Shown here one piece after another: positions 19,683 through 29,300 of a stretch of 64,000 bases of DNA. Origin of the DNA: Streptomyces sp. R44 (GTDB taxonomy: Bacteria; Actinomycetota; Actinomycetes; Streptomycetales; Streptomycetaceae); contig NZ_CP163444.1 of assembly GCF_041053105.1 (NCBI RefSeq), positions 5,828,001 to 5,892,000 of the forward strand, read 5' to 3'. A program made the position numbers and the translations under genes. The notes under the pieces are model-generated. The model saw only the letters and a list, made by a program, of their open reading frames with translations, was not told the origin of the DNA and did no database searches. Every line of letters starts with the position of its first letter. Position 1 is the stretch's first letter.

Positions 19683-20717
19683 TCACACCAGGAGCGGCAG
19701 GACCTCCGTGCCGAGCCGCCGCACGTTCTCCTCGGTCGCCGCGAGGTCGCCCGAGCCCTCCGCGAGCAGGGCGAAGCGCGTGATGCCCGTACGCTCCGCG
19801 GTCGCCGCGAGCCGGTCCGCCGCGCGCCGGGGCGTGCCCACCGGGTGCAGCCCGCACAGCAGCTCCGTGTACGCGACGGGATCCCGCATCGCCCGGTGCC
19901 GGCCGTCCACCGTCACATGCGCGTCGAGCCCCTGCTTCAGCCAGCCCGGCATCGCCTTCACCAGCGCCTCCGCCGCGTCCGCTCCCCGGTCCGCGAGCTG
20001 CGCCACTCCCGCCGAGACATGGCCGGCGCCGATCCGCGCGATCTCCTCCGTAGTCCGCCCGGCCTCCCGCGCGCACCGCGCCCAGGCCGCGACCATCTCG
20101 GCCTTCTCCTCGTCGCCGCAGTGCATGCCGAGCAGCATCGGCAGTCCGCGCTCCGCCGCGAGCTTCACGCTCTTCGGCGAGGTGCAGGCCACCACCACCT
20201 CGGGGGAGGCCGCGCCGCCGATCAGCTCGTCGGGGCGGGGCACCACCGGCACCTCACGGAAAGCGAATCGTTCCCCCTCGGCGCCGACCCGCGGCTCGGT
20301 GAGCCAGCGCAGCAACAGGTCGAGCGATTCGGGGAACCCCTTCTCGTACGCCTCCAGACCCGCGCCGAACACCTCCAGGTCGACCCACGGCCCGCCCCGG
20401 CCCACCCCGAGGGTGAACCTGCCGCCCGAGGTGAGGTGCAGCAGCGCCGCCTGCTCGCCGAGGGCGACCGGATGGACGGTCGGCAGCACGCTCACCGCCG
20501 TGCCGACCCGGAGCCGCCGGGTCCTGCCGAGGAGCAGCGCCGCCAGCGTCACGGCCGAGGGGCAGACCCCGTACGGCACGAAGTGGTGCTCGGCGAGCCA
20601 GACGGAGTCGAGCCCCGCCTCCTCGGCGACCTCGGCGGTCCGCACCGCCCGGTGCAGTGCCTCCCCCTGGCCCTGGCCCGGGAACTGGGCTGCCAGAACG
20701 AACGTACCCACGCGCAT
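19683..20717 (-). CDS. LLM-class (luciferase-like) flavin-dependent oxidoreductase
   Basis: A 344-residue TIM-barrel enzyme of the bacterial luciferase superfamily, using FMNH2 or F420. It shows MRVGTFVLAAQFPGQGQGEALHRAVRTAEVAEEAGLDSVWLAEHHF at the N-terminus (H-H-F of the AEHHF motif), TLAALLLGRTRRLRVGTAVSVLPTVHPVALGEQAALL, and GRFTLGVGRGGPWVDLEVFG. The substrate is unknown. ATG 20717 starts at the family-conserved MRVGTF; upstream in-frame sequence is low-quality and rejected. It stands alone, convergent with the preceding gene. Confidence 0.92.
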   Translation of the reverse strand: MRVGTFVLAAQFPGQGQGEALHRAVRTAEVAEEAGLDSVWLAEHHFVPYGVCPSAVTLAALLLGRTRRLRVGTAVSVLPTVHPVALGEQAALLHLTSGGRFTLGVGRGGPWVDLEVFGAGLEAYEKGFPESLDLLLRWLTEPRVGAEGERFAFREVPVVPRPDELIGGAASPEVVVACTSPKSVKLAAERGLPMLLGMHCGDEEKAEMVAAWARCAREAGRTTEEIARIGAGHVSAGVAQLADRGADAAEALVKAMPGWLKQGLDAHVTVDGRHRAMRDPVAYTELLCGLHPVGTPRRAADRLAATAERTGITRFALLAEGSGDLAATEENVRRLGTEVLPLLV

Positions 20718-20915
20718 CGCCTTCTGCCTCCTTGCGGCCGACGCGTATCTCCCCTCGCACTGGCACCAACGTCTGACACGTGCCAAAGGCAACGGCCGTT
20801 CATGAAGTTCTTGCGATTTTCGGCTAAGCCGTCCCGGGCGGGGCCCGGGGCACCGGGTGGCCCCCCGTAGGCTGGAGGGAACGGTCCGTGTTCCCAGACC
20901 CCGTGAGGTGTGCCC

Positions 20916-21242
20916 GTGTCCCCGCGTCACAACCGCTCCCGAGGCGGCGGTAAGCCCGAGCAGCAGGGCGACCACGGCGACCGGTACGGCGGTGCGCAGC
21001 GCACCGAGTCCTGGCAGGGCGAGGAGTGGTACGTCCGGCTCGTCGCCGGTGCGAGCGCCCCCGGCAAGCGCTACCGCTGCCCGGGCTGTGACCAGGAGAT
21101 CCCGTCCGGCGCCCCGCACGTCGTGGCCTGGCCCGAGTGGGGCGGAGTGGACGACCGCCGGCACTGGCACAAGGCCTGCTGGAACGCGAAGGACCGCCGC
21201 ACCAGCAGGGTGCAGCGGTCCCGCAACGCGCCGAGGTACTAG
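20916..21242 (+). CDS. Small zinc-ribbon-like protein
   Basis: A 108-residue basic protein: a disordered N-terminus (SPRHNRSRGGGKPEQQG), a tryptophan-rich strand TESWQGEEWYVRLVAG, then YRCPGCDQEIPSGAPHVVAWPE and HWHKACW. The CxxC and the later H/C pair look like a single Zn site. Streptomyces copies are often labelled ATP/GTP-binding protein, for which I see no P-loop. GTG 20916 lies 7 nt after GAGG; GTG 20910 is too close. Convergent with the ABC permease gene, separated by one base. Confidence 0.8.
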   Translation: MSPRHNRSRGGGKPEQQGDHGDRYGGAQRTESWQGEEWYVRLVAGASAPGKRYRCPGCDQEIPSGAPHVVAWPEWGGVDDRRHWHKACWNAKDRRTSRVQRSRNAPRY

Positions 21243-21243
21243 A

Positions 21244-22077
21244 TCACACGTCCCGGCTGTTCAGGGCGCCGAAGGCGCCGGCGAACGCGGCGGCCGTGAT
21301 CCCGAGCAGGATGAAGAGCGGCTCCCAGCCCGAGGGGCCGTCGTCGCCGAACGGCGGGTGGGTGCTGTAGAGCACGATCATCTGCGAGGGGATCGCGTAG
21401 GTCAGCAGGAACTCCCGCACCGACGTGAGCGCCTCGGAGAACATGAACATGGCGGCCACGAGCGGCAGCAGCAGCAGACCGATCATCACGGTGATCGCGC
21501 CCGCCGAGTGCCGGATGAGCGTGCCGATCGCCATCGAGAGCAGCCCGAGCGTCGCCAGGTAGGCGGCCGCTCCCACCGTCGCCCGCAGCCATTCCCCGGC
21601 CGTCGGCTCCGCCGCGTCCACCATGCCGACCTGGGCCGCCGCGACGAGCCCCGTGATCACCAAGGCGATCGAGAAGACCAGCAGGAAGAAGACGATCGCC
21701 TTCGCCGTGAGCACCCGGGCCCTGCTCGGGCAGGCCGTCAGGGTCGTACGGATCATGCCCGTGCCGTACTCGGAGGCGATCGTCAGCACGCCGAGGGTGA
21801 TCACGCAGATCGACGCCGGCAGCATCCCGAAGAAGCCGAAGCCGAGCGCGGACTCCTCGCCCATCGGGGCCTCGGAGGCGGCGGCGATGGCGGCGACACC
21901 GATCCCGATGCCGATCATCAGCAGGATCATCACCCCCAGCGTCCACATCGTCGACCGCACCGAGCGGATCTTCGTCCACTCGGAGGCGAGCGCGTCACCG
22001 AGGTGCGCGGCACGGACCGGGATGGGGGAGACGTAGGCCTGCGGCGCCGGGGCGTGGTGGGGAGCGGGGGCGGTCAT
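21244..22077 (-). CDS. ABC-2 type permease, first tandem system
   Basis: A 277-residue membrane subunit. After a short Pro/Ala-rich cytoplasmic head (MTAPAPHHAPAPQAYVSPIPV) comes the family motif LGDALASEWTKIRSVRSTMWTLGVM. Six hydrophobic helices follow, including VLTAKAIVFFLLVFSIALVITGLV and SAGAITVMIGLLLLPLVAAMFMF. The ATG overlaps the ATPase stop as ATGA. Paralogous to the permease at 23507-24286. The substrate is unknown. Confidence 0.93.
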   Translation of the reverse strand: MTAPAPHHAPAPQAYVSPIPVRAAHLGDALASEWTKIRSVRSTMWTLGVMILLMIGIGIGVAAIAAASEAPMGEESALGFGFFGMLPASICVITLGVLTIASEYGTGMIRTTLTACPSRARVLTAKAIVFFLLVFSIALVITGLVAAAQVGMVDAAEPTAGEWLRATVGAAAYLATLGLLSMAIGTLIRHSAGAITVMIGLLLLPLVAAMFMFSEALTSVREFLLTYAIPSQMIVLYSTHPPFGDDGPSGWEPLFILLGITAAAFAGAFGALNSRDV

Positions 22078-23363
22078 CGGGCGTCCTTCGGGGTGTCGCT
22101 CGGCTGCGGGAGGCCCGGCTGCGAAGCGGCCGGAGGGGCGTACGGACCCGGCGCGGGGGCCTGCGGGGCGGCGGGGGCGGCGTACGGACCGGGCGCGGGG
22201 GCCTGCGGGGCGGCGGGCGCGGCGTACGGACCCGGCGCGGGGGCCTGCTGCGGGGCGGCGGGCGCGGCGTACGGACCCGGCGCGGGGGCGTGGGGGCCCT
22301 GCGGAGCCCCGCCGTACGGGTTCTGCCCGGGCGGCGGCGGGGCGTACCAGCCCTGCTGCGGCACGTCCTGGACCGGCGGCTGCGGCGGCATCCCGTACCC
22401 CTGCTGTCCGGGGTGGACGGGCGGCTGGAGGTGGGCGAGACGGTCGTCGGTGGAGCGGTAGTCCACCGCGCCCTGCGTCAGCCGCATGTACGCCTCCTCC
22501 AGGGAGGCCTGGTGCGGGGACAGCTCCCAGAGCCGTACGTCCGCGCCGTGCGCCAGGTCGCTGATCCGCGGCAGCGGCAGGCCCGTGACCCGCAGCGCGC
22601 CGTCCGGCTCGGACAGCACCTGGCCGCCGGCCTCGATGAGCACCGAGGTCAGCTTCTCGCGCTGGGCCGGCTCGGTGCCCGGCGTCCGCACCCGGGCGAA
22701 GTCGGCGGAGTTCGCCGAGATGAAGTCCGTGACGCTCATGTCCGCGAGCAGCTGCCCCCGGCCGATCACGATCAGGTGGTCGGCCGTCAGCGCCATCTCG
22801 CTCATGAGGTGGCTGGAGACGAAGACCGTGCGGCCCTCGGCGGCCAGCTTCTTCATCAGGTTCCGCACCCAGAGGATGCCCTCGGGGTCCAGACCGTTGA
22901 CGGGCTCGTCGAAGAGCAGCACCTGCGGGTCGCCGAGGAGGGCCGCCGCGATGCCGAGCCGCTGGCCCATGCCGAGCGAGAAGCCCTTCGAGCGCCGCCG
23001 GGCGACGTCCTGGAGACCGACCACGCCGAGGACCTCGTCGACCCGCTGCGCCGGGATGCCGGCGAGCTGGGCGAGCGACAGCAGATGGCTGCGGGCGCTG
23101 CGGCCGCCGTGCACGGCCTTGGCGTCGAGGAGCGCGCCGACCTGCCGGGGCGCGTTCGGCAGCTGCCGGAACGGGTGGCCGCCGATCGTGACGTGACCCG
23201 CGGTGGGCCGGTCGAGGCCCAGGATCATGCGCATCGTCGTCGACTTGCCGGAGCCGTTGGGCCCCAGGAACCCGGTGACGACACCGGGCCTCACCTGGAA
23301 GGAAAGGTTGTACACGGCCGTCTTGGCGCCGTAGCGCTTCGTCAGGCCGACTGCCTCGATCAT
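22074..23363 (-). CDS. ABC ATP-binding protein with Pro/Ala-rich repeat tail
   Basis: A 429-residue protein whose first 310 residues are a standard ABC ATPase: Walker A GFLGPNGSGKSTTMRM, signature FSLGMGQRLGIAAAL, Walker B VLLFDEPVNGLDPEG, H-loop SSHLMSE. It differs from its neighbour paralogue by a roughly 120-residue C-terminal tail with about four near-identical copies of APAPGPYAAPAAPQ. The tail is probably disordered. It is the first gene of a two-gene operon with the permease. ATG 23363 is the family start MIEAVGLTKRYG. Confidence 0.94.
   Translation of the reverse strand: MIEAVGLTKRYGAKTAVYNLSFQVRPGVVTGFLGPNGSGKSTTMRMILGLDRPTAGHVTIGGHPFRQLPNAPRQVGALLDAKAVHGGRSARSHLLSLAQLAGIPAQRVDEVLGVVGLQDVARRRSKGFSLGMGQRLGIAAALLGDPQVLLFDEPVNGLDPEGILWVRNLMKKLAAEGRTVFVSSHLMSEMALTADHLIVIGRGQLLADMSVTDFISANSADFARVRTPGTEPAQREKLTSVLIEAGGQVLSEPDGALRVTGLPLPRISDLAHGADVRLWELSPHQASLEEAYMRLTQGAVDYRSTDDRLAHLQPPVHPGQQGYGMPPQPPVQDVPQQGWYAPPPPGQNPYGGAPQGPHAPAPGPYAAPAAPQQAPAPGPYAAPAAPQAPAPGPYAAPAAPQAPAPGPYAPPAASQPGLPQPSDTPKDAR
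22130..22285 (-). repeat. Short tandem repeats coding for APAPGPYAAPAAPQ
   Basis: Four imperfect copies of a roughly 45-bp unit (CGTACGGACCCGGCGCGGG and following) encode the proline-rich tail of the ABC ATPase. Copy number is likely to vary between strains. Confidence 0.8.
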
Positions 23364-23461
23364 TCTCCAGCCCCATCGACAGGTCGGTTCGCATCCATGT
23401 CGGGGCGTGGCGGCCTTCGGCCGGAGCCCCCCGTATGAGCTAGGAGCTTATCCAGCCGTTG

Positions 23462-23485
23462 ACGGTTCCGCCGAAGCGGAACCGT
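23462..23485. terminator. Hairpin between the two ABC systems
   Basis: A perfect 10-bp stem ACGGTTCCGC (23462-23471) / GCGGAACCGT (23476-23485), loop CGAA, lies 22 bp past the stop of the second permease gene. It probably separates the two leftward operons. Confidence 0.65.
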
Positions 23486-23506
23486 GATCCTCCGGTGCGC
23501 GCGGGG

Positions 23507-24286
23507 TCAGGCGTCGCGCTTCTTGATCACCAGATAGCCGCCGAGCAGCGAGGCCACCACCCAGAGCAGCATGATCCCGAGCCCGCCCCAGGGGCCGTAC
23601 GGCGCCTTCTCCGAGCCCATCGCGTCCGGCACCACCTGCATGATCTTGGAGCCGGCCTGGTCGGGGAAGTACTTGGCGACCTCCTTGGCCTTCGGGACCG
23701 CCGACAGGATCTGCGAGATCAGGAAGAAGAACGGCACCAGGATGCCGAGCGACAGCATCGAGGAGCGGAGCATCGTCGCCACGCCCATCGAGAAGATCGC
23801 GATCAGGCCCATGTAGAGGCCGCCGCCGACCACCGCGCGCAGCACGTTGTCCGCGCCCAGGTTCGTGCGGTGCTCGCCGAGCAGCGCCTGGCCGAGGAAG
23901 AAGGAGAGGAAGCTGGTCGCCAGGCCCACGACCAGGGCGAGCCCCCCGGCCACCGCGATCTTCGAGAAGAGGAAGGTCGCGCGCTGCGGCACGGCGGCCA
24001 GCGAGGTGCGGATCATGCCCGAGGAGTACTCGGTCCCCACCACCAGGACGCCGAAGACCACCATGGCCAGCTGGCCGAGGATCATCCCGGAGAAGCTGGC
24101 GAACGTCGGGTCGAAGGTGGCCCGCTCCACATCGCTGAGATCGTCGAACGTCGACTTGAACAGGGCGCACAGCGCCGCGCTCATCGCCACCGTGACGAGA
24201 AGGGCGCTCGCGAGGGTCCAGACGGTCGACGACACCGTCCGGATCTTGGTCCACTCGGACTGGAGGACCGCGGATGCCGCTGCCAT
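23507..24286 (-). CDS. ABC-2 type permease, second tandem system
   Basis: A 259-residue membrane subunit beginning MAAASAVLQSEWTKIRTVSSTVWTL, the same EWTKIR entry motif as its paralogue. Helices include LLVTVAMSAALCALF, GLALVVGLATSFLSFFLG and GLGIMLLWVVASLLGGYLVI. It starts 3 bp after the ATPase stop. Both tandem systems appear to stem from one duplication, and the substrate is unknown. Confidence 0.92.
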   Translation of the reverse strand: MAAASAVLQSEWTKIRTVSSTVWTLASALLVTVAMSAALCALFKSTFDDLSDVERATFDPTFASFSGMILGQLAMVVFGVLVVGTEYSSGMIRTSLAAVPQRATFLFSKIAVAGGLALVVGLATSFLSFFLGQALLGEHRTNLGADNVLRAVVGGGLYMGLIAIFSMGVATMLRSSMLSLGILVPFFFLISQILSAVPKAKEVAKYFPDQAGSKIMQVVPDAMGSEKAPYGPWGGLGIMLLWVVASLLGGYLVIKKRDA

Positions 24287-24289
24287 CGT

Positions 24290-25258
24290 TCAGGCTCCCT
24301 CGGAGGTCGTGCCCCACCGGGGGCCGGGCGCCGCGGCGCCGCTGTGTACGTCGGTGCCGTGCGCGTGGTACTCCACCGCGCCGGCCGTCATCTGCATGAA
24401 CGCTTCTTCCAGGGAGGCGCGCTGGGCGCTCAGCTCGTGCAGCACCAGCCCGTTCTCCGCCGCCAGCTCGCCCAGCTTCTCGGTCGTCGCCCCGTCCACC
24501 TCAAGGGTCCCGTTGCCCGCCTCGATCACGACAAAACCGTTGGCGTGGAGCACGTCCCGCAGTCGTTCCTGCTGTGGAGAGCGCATCCGCACATAACTCC
24601 GGGAATTCTGCTGGATGAAATCCGCCATCGACGTGTCGGCCAGCAGTTTTCCCTGCCCGATCACGATCAGATGATCGGCCGTCAGCGCCATTTCACTCAT
24701 CAGATGGCTGGAAACGAAGATCGTCCGGCCCTCGGCCGCCAACGCCTTCATCAGATTGCGGATCCAGTGAATTCCCTCGGGGTCCAGACCATTGACGGGT
24801 TCGTCGAACATCAGGATCTCGGGATCGCCGAGGAGCGCCGACGCGATGCCGAGACGCTGCCCCATGCCGAGGGAGAACCCCTTCGACTTCTTCTTCGCGA
24901 CCGGCGTCAGACCCACCAGGTCCAGCACCTCGCCCACCCGGCTCGCCGGGATGCGGTTGGACTGCGCCAGACACAGCAGGTTGTTGTACGCGGAGCGGCC
25001 GCCGTGCATCGCCTTGGCGTCGAGCAGCGCCCCGATGTACTTCAGCGGCTCGGCCAGGTCCCGGTAGTGCTTGCCGTCGATCCGGACCGTCCCGCTCGTC
25101 GGGTTGTCCAGGTCGAGCATCATCCGCATCGTCGTCGACTTGCCCGCCCCGTTCGGCCCGAGGAAGCCGGTGACCACGCCGGGGCGGACCTGGAAGGAGA
25201 GATGGTCGACCGCGGTCTTCGTCCCGTACCTCTTCGTCAGGCCCTCAAGCTCGATCAT
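24290..25258 (-). CDS. ABC ATP-binding protein, second tandem system
   Basis: A 322-residue ATPase with Walker A GFLGPNGAGKSTTMRMM, signature FSLGMGQRLGIASAL and Walker B ILMFDEPVNGLDPEG. The region GRTIFVSSHLMSEMALTADHLIVIG is nearly identical to the paralogue 2 kb away. It lacks the proline-rich tail. ATG 25258 matches MIELEGLTKRYGTKTAV. Operon with the following permease. Confidence 0.94.
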   Translation of the reverse strand: MIELEGLTKRYGTKTAVDHLSFQVRPGVVTGFLGPNGAGKSTTMRMMLDLDNPTSGTVRIDGKHYRDLAEPLKYIGALLDAKAMHGGRSAYNNLLCLAQSNRIPASRVGEVLDLVGLTPVAKKKSKGFSLGMGQRLGIASALLGDPEILMFDEPVNGLDPEGIHWIRNLMKALAAEGRTIFVSSHLMSEMALTADHLIVIGQGKLLADTSMADFIQQNSRSYVRMRSPQQERLRDVLHANGFVVIEAGNGTLEVDGATTEKLGELAAENGLVLHELSAQRASLEEAFMQMTAGAVEYHAHGTDVHSGAAAPGPRWGTTSEGA

Positions 25259-25280
25259 GCGCACCAACCTACGGGTACGC

Positions 25281-25314
25281 AAAACCCCCCGCCACCGGAA
25301 TGACGGAGGGTCTT
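25281..25314. terminator. Terminator of filP
   Basis: An imperfect stem on the minus strand (ACCCTCCGTCA paired with TGGCGGGGGG) is followed by TTTT, just past the filP stop. On the plus strand the structure is followed by TCTTT. It resembles a classical intrinsic terminator. Confidence 0.7.
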
Positions 25315-25328
25315 TCTGCGTCAGGTGC

Positions 25329-26264
25329 TTACCGGGACTGCTGGGCCGGGACGCCGGCCGTGCGCTCGTCGTCGATCGGGGAGCCGGCCGCCGCCACCGC
25401 GGCACCGGTCAGCGTCGCCAGCATCTCGCGGACGTTGGTCAGCTGCGCGTTGATGGAGTCGCGGCGGTTCGTCAGCGCCGCGAGCTCGCGCTCCGATTCC
25501 GAACGGATCCGGTCGGCCTTGGCGTTCGCGTCGGCCACGATGTCCTCGGCCTGGCGCTGCGCGGTCTCCACCGTCTGACGGGCCCGGCGCTCCGCGTCCG
25601 TGCGCAGCTTCTCGGCCTCCAGGCGGAGCTGCTCGGCGCGGTGCTCGATCTCCGCGAGGCGCTTCTCGGCCTTGGCCTGGCGCGAGGCCAGGTCCCGCTC
25701 CGACTGCTCGCGGCGCTTCGCCAGGTTCGTCTCGAAGTCCGCGGCGGCCTGGGCGGCCTTGGCGCGGGTCTCCTCGAAGAGGGCGTCCGCCTCCTCACGC
25801 TTCGACTGCGCGTCCTTCTGCGCCTCGGCGCGCAGCGAGTTGGCCTCGCCCTGCGCCTTCTCGACGATCCGGACGCCCTCGTCCTCGGCCTTGGCCTTCC
25901 GCTCGGCCGCGAAGGACTCCGCGTCGTTGCGCACCTGCTGGGCGGCCGACTCGGCCAGCTCGCGGTGCTGCTCGGCGGCGCGACGGGCCTCCTCACGCAG
26001 GTCCTTCGCCTCCTCCTCGGCGAGCCGCAGGATCTTCTCGACGCGGGCGCCGAGACCGGCGTACGACGGCTCCGCGTCGGTGACCTGCGCCTGGGCGTTC
26101 TGCGTCTCGAGGTGGAGTTCCTCGATGCGCTTCTCCAGCGAGGTGATGCGGGACAGGGCGCTGTCGCGGTCGGCCACGAGCTTGGTAATGCGGTCGTCCA
26201 CCTGACCGCGGTCGTAACCGCGCCGCACGAGCTCGAAGCCGAAGGGGGAGGAAGTGTCGCTCAT
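25329..26264 (-). CDS. filP: Coiled-coil cytoskeletal protein FilP
   Basis: An intermediate-filament-like protein that in S. coelicolor forms filaments behind hyphal tips, gives mechanical rigidity and interacts with DivIVA and Scy. The 311 residues start with a DivIVA-like segment FELVRRGYDRGQVDDRITKLVADRDSAL. A nearly continuous Glu/Ala/Arg-rich coiled coil runs to about residue 280, with a short Ala-rich tail. The length matches S. coelicolor FilP (about 310). It lies downstream of scy with a 114-bp gap, as in other streptomycetes. Older annotations call it a cellulose-binding protein. Confidence 0.95.
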   Translation of the reverse strand: MSDTSSPFGFELVRRGYDRGQVDDRITKLVADRDSALSRITSLEKRIEELHLETQNAQAQVTDAEPSYAGLGARVEKILRLAEEEAKDLREEARRAAEQHRELAESAAQQVRNDAESFAAERKAKAEDEGVRIVEKAQGEANSLRAEAQKDAQSKREEADALFEETRAKAAQAAADFETNLAKRREQSERDLASRQAKAEKRLAEIEHRAEQLRLEAEKLRTDAERRARQTVETAQRQAEDIVADANAKADRIRSESERELAALTNRRDSINAQLTNVREMLATLTGAAVAAAGSPIDDERTAGVPAQQSR

Positions 26265-26378
26265 GGGGTTCCTGTCGAATGAGACCGGTGAGGTGTTAGA
26301 GGGAATCCTAGGGGCCGAAGCGGCGTGTCATCGAGCGTATGCCCGTTTGATCTGGAGAATGTCCAGCCTTTTGAGTGG

Positions 26379-29300
26379 CTAGCCGTCCTGGGACTTGCCA
26401 CCCGTACGAGTGGACCCCGACGACGCACCCGCCTTGACCCCGTCCTTTCCGGCGGACGGCGTCTCGAAAGACTCCAACGCCTCCAGGACGTCCTGGACAC
26501 GGGAGATCTCGGCATTGATGTCCTTGCGACGCCGCGTCAGCGTTTCCAGCTCGCGCTGTCCTTCCGCGACGGTCTTCTCCGCCTCGGCCGCGGCCTCCGC
26601 ACGGATCCGCTCGGCCTCCGCCTTGATGGCCTCGGCCTCCGCGGTCAGCGAGGCCTTCTTCTGCTCGGCCTCCTTCAGGAGCCCCTCCGCCTTGCGGACC
26701 GCGGCGATGCGGACCTTGCTCGCCTCCGAACTCGCCTCGGAGACCAGCTCCTTCGCCTTCTCCTCCGCCTCGGCGCGCTGCTCCTCGGCCGCCTTCACCA
26801 GCTTGTCGACGCGCTCGCCGGCCGTCTTCATCTGCTCGGCCGACTCGCGCCGCGCCCGCTCGTGCAGCTCCTCGATCTCGCCCTCGATCCGGCCCCGCAG
26901 CTCCTCGGCCCGCTCCCTTATGGCGGTCGCGTCGCTGCGCGCCCCGACCAGGAGCTCGTCCGCGTCCGTACGGGCCTGCTCCACCAGCGAGTTGCCCTCG
27001 ACGGTCGCCTCGGCGACGATCCGCTCGGCCTCCTTGCGGGCCGCGCCGACCATCGTGTCCGCCTGCGACTCGGCCTCCGTGGTGGCGCGCAGCGCCTCCT
27101 CCTGGGCCTTGGCGACGAGCTGGTCGGCCTGCTCGGCCGCGTCCGAACGCTTCCGCGCCCCGGCCTCGCGGGCCTCGTCGAGGGTCCGGTCGGCCTCCTC
27201 GCGGGCCTCGGCGCGCATCTGCTCGGCCGCGGCCGCGGCGTCGGCCTTCACCCGCTCCGACTCGGTACGGATCCGCTCGGCGTCCCGCAGGGCCTCGGCG
27301 ATCGCCTCGGCGCCCTCGGCGCGCAGCCGCTCGGCCTCCTCCGCGGCGGCGTCGACCGTACGGCCGGCCTCGGCGCGGGCGTCGGCGCCGACCGAATCGG
27401 CCAGCTCGGCCGCCTCGTTCACGATCCGCTCGGCCTCGGCGGTCGCCTCGCCGACGAGGGCGTCGGCCTGTCCGGCGGCGTCCGCACGGCGCTGGTCGGC
27501 GGCCTTGCGGGCTTCGTCCAGGAGCTGGTCGGCATCGGCCAGCGCGGCGTTGCGCAGGGCCTGCGCGTGCGCCTCGCCGTCGGCCTTGACCTGCTCGGCC
27601 TCCGCGCGCAGCCGCTGGGAGTCCTGCTCGGTCGTCTCGCGCAGCTCGGCGGCCTCGGCCGCGATCCGCTCGGCCTCGGCGGTGGCCTCGCCGATGAGGG
27701 TGTCGGCCTGCTCGGCGGCGTCGGTGCGGCGCTTGTCGGCGGCCTTGCGGGCCTCGTCGAGGACCTGCTCGCCCTCGGCGCGGGCCTCGGCGCGCAGTGC
27801 CTCGGCCTGTGCCTCGCCGTCGGCCTTGGCCTGCTCGGCCTCGGCCCGCAGGCGCGCCGCGTCCTGTTCGGTCGTCTCCATGAGCTCGACCGCCTCGGCG
27901 GTGAGCCGCTCGGCCTCGGCGGTGGCCTCGCCGATGAGGGTGTCGGCCTGCTCGGCGGCGTCGGTGCGCCGCTTGTCGGCGGCCTTGCGGGCCTCGTCGA
28001 GGACCTGCTCGCCCTCGGCGCGGGCCTCCGCGCGCAGTGCCTCGGCCTGCGCCTCGCCGTCGGCCTTGGCCTGCTCGGCCTCGGCCCGCAGCGCGGCGGC
28101 CTCGGCACCGATCCGCGCGGCCTCGGCGGTCGCCTCGCCGACGAGCGTGTCGGCCTGCTCGGCGGCGTCCGCGCGCCGCTTGTCCGCGGCCTGCCGGGCC
28201 TCGTCGAGGACCTGCTCCGCCTCGGCGGCGATCCGCTCGGCCTCGGCACGTGCCTCGCCGACGGTCGTCTCGGCGCGCTCGGCGGCCTCCGAACGGATCC
28301 GGTTCGCGTCCTCCCGGGCGTCCGCCCGGGTGCGGGCCGCGTCCTGTTCGGCCGAGGCCAGCGCGTCCGTCGCCTCGGTCCGTACCCGCTGGGCGTACTC
28401 GGCGGTGTCCGCCCGCAGCTTCTCCGCCTCGGCGAGCGCGTCCGTGACCGTCCGCTCCGCCAGTGCCTTCGCGGCCTCCGACTCCTCCTGGGCACGCGCC
28501 CGTGTGGCGGCGGCGTCCTCGGTCGCCCGCTCCCGCTCCTCGTACGCGTCGGAGCGGACCCGGTCCGCCTCCTCCTGCGCCTCGGTCCGCGTCCGCTCGG
28601 CCGCGTGCTCGGCGGCGGAGCGCAGCCCGGCGATCTCCTCCTCGGCCTGCTCGCGCAGACCGGCCACCGAGTCACGCACCTCCTGGGCGGCTCGCGAGGC
28701 CGCGGTGACCATCTCGGTCGCCCGCGCGTCCGCCTCCTCGACCAGGCGCTGCGCCTCGGTCTGCGCGTCCTCGACCCGCTTGCGGGCGGCCGCGAGGAGC
28801 TCCTCGGACTGCTCCCGGGCGTGCTCACGCTCCCGGCCGGCCTCGGAACGGGCCGACTCCAGGGTCTCCTCGGCCTCCCGGCGGCGCCGGACGGCCTCCT
28901 CCTGCGCGGCGGCGAGCGCCTCGGCGGCCTCGGCGGCGACCCGCTCGGCGGCGGCGCCGGCCTCGGCCCGCATCCGGTCGGCGGACTCCTGGGCCTCCGA
29001 CTTCAGCCGCTCGGCCTCCTCGGACGCCTCCGTGCGCAGCCGTACCGCCGCGGACTCGGCCTCGGTACGCGCGGTGGACGCATCCGCCGAGGCCTCGGCG
29101 CGCAGCCGCTCGGCCTCCTGCTCGGCCTGCTCCTGGAGGGTACGGATCCGCTCGGCGGCCTCCGTCCGCAGCCGCTCGGTCTCCTCGGCGGCCTCGCGCC
29201 GGATCCGCTCGCCCTCGGCCCGCGCGTCGGTGAGCTCCTCGCCGGCGGCCGCGACCTTCGCCTCGGCGTCGGTGTGCAGCCGGGTCAGCTCCTCGGCGGC

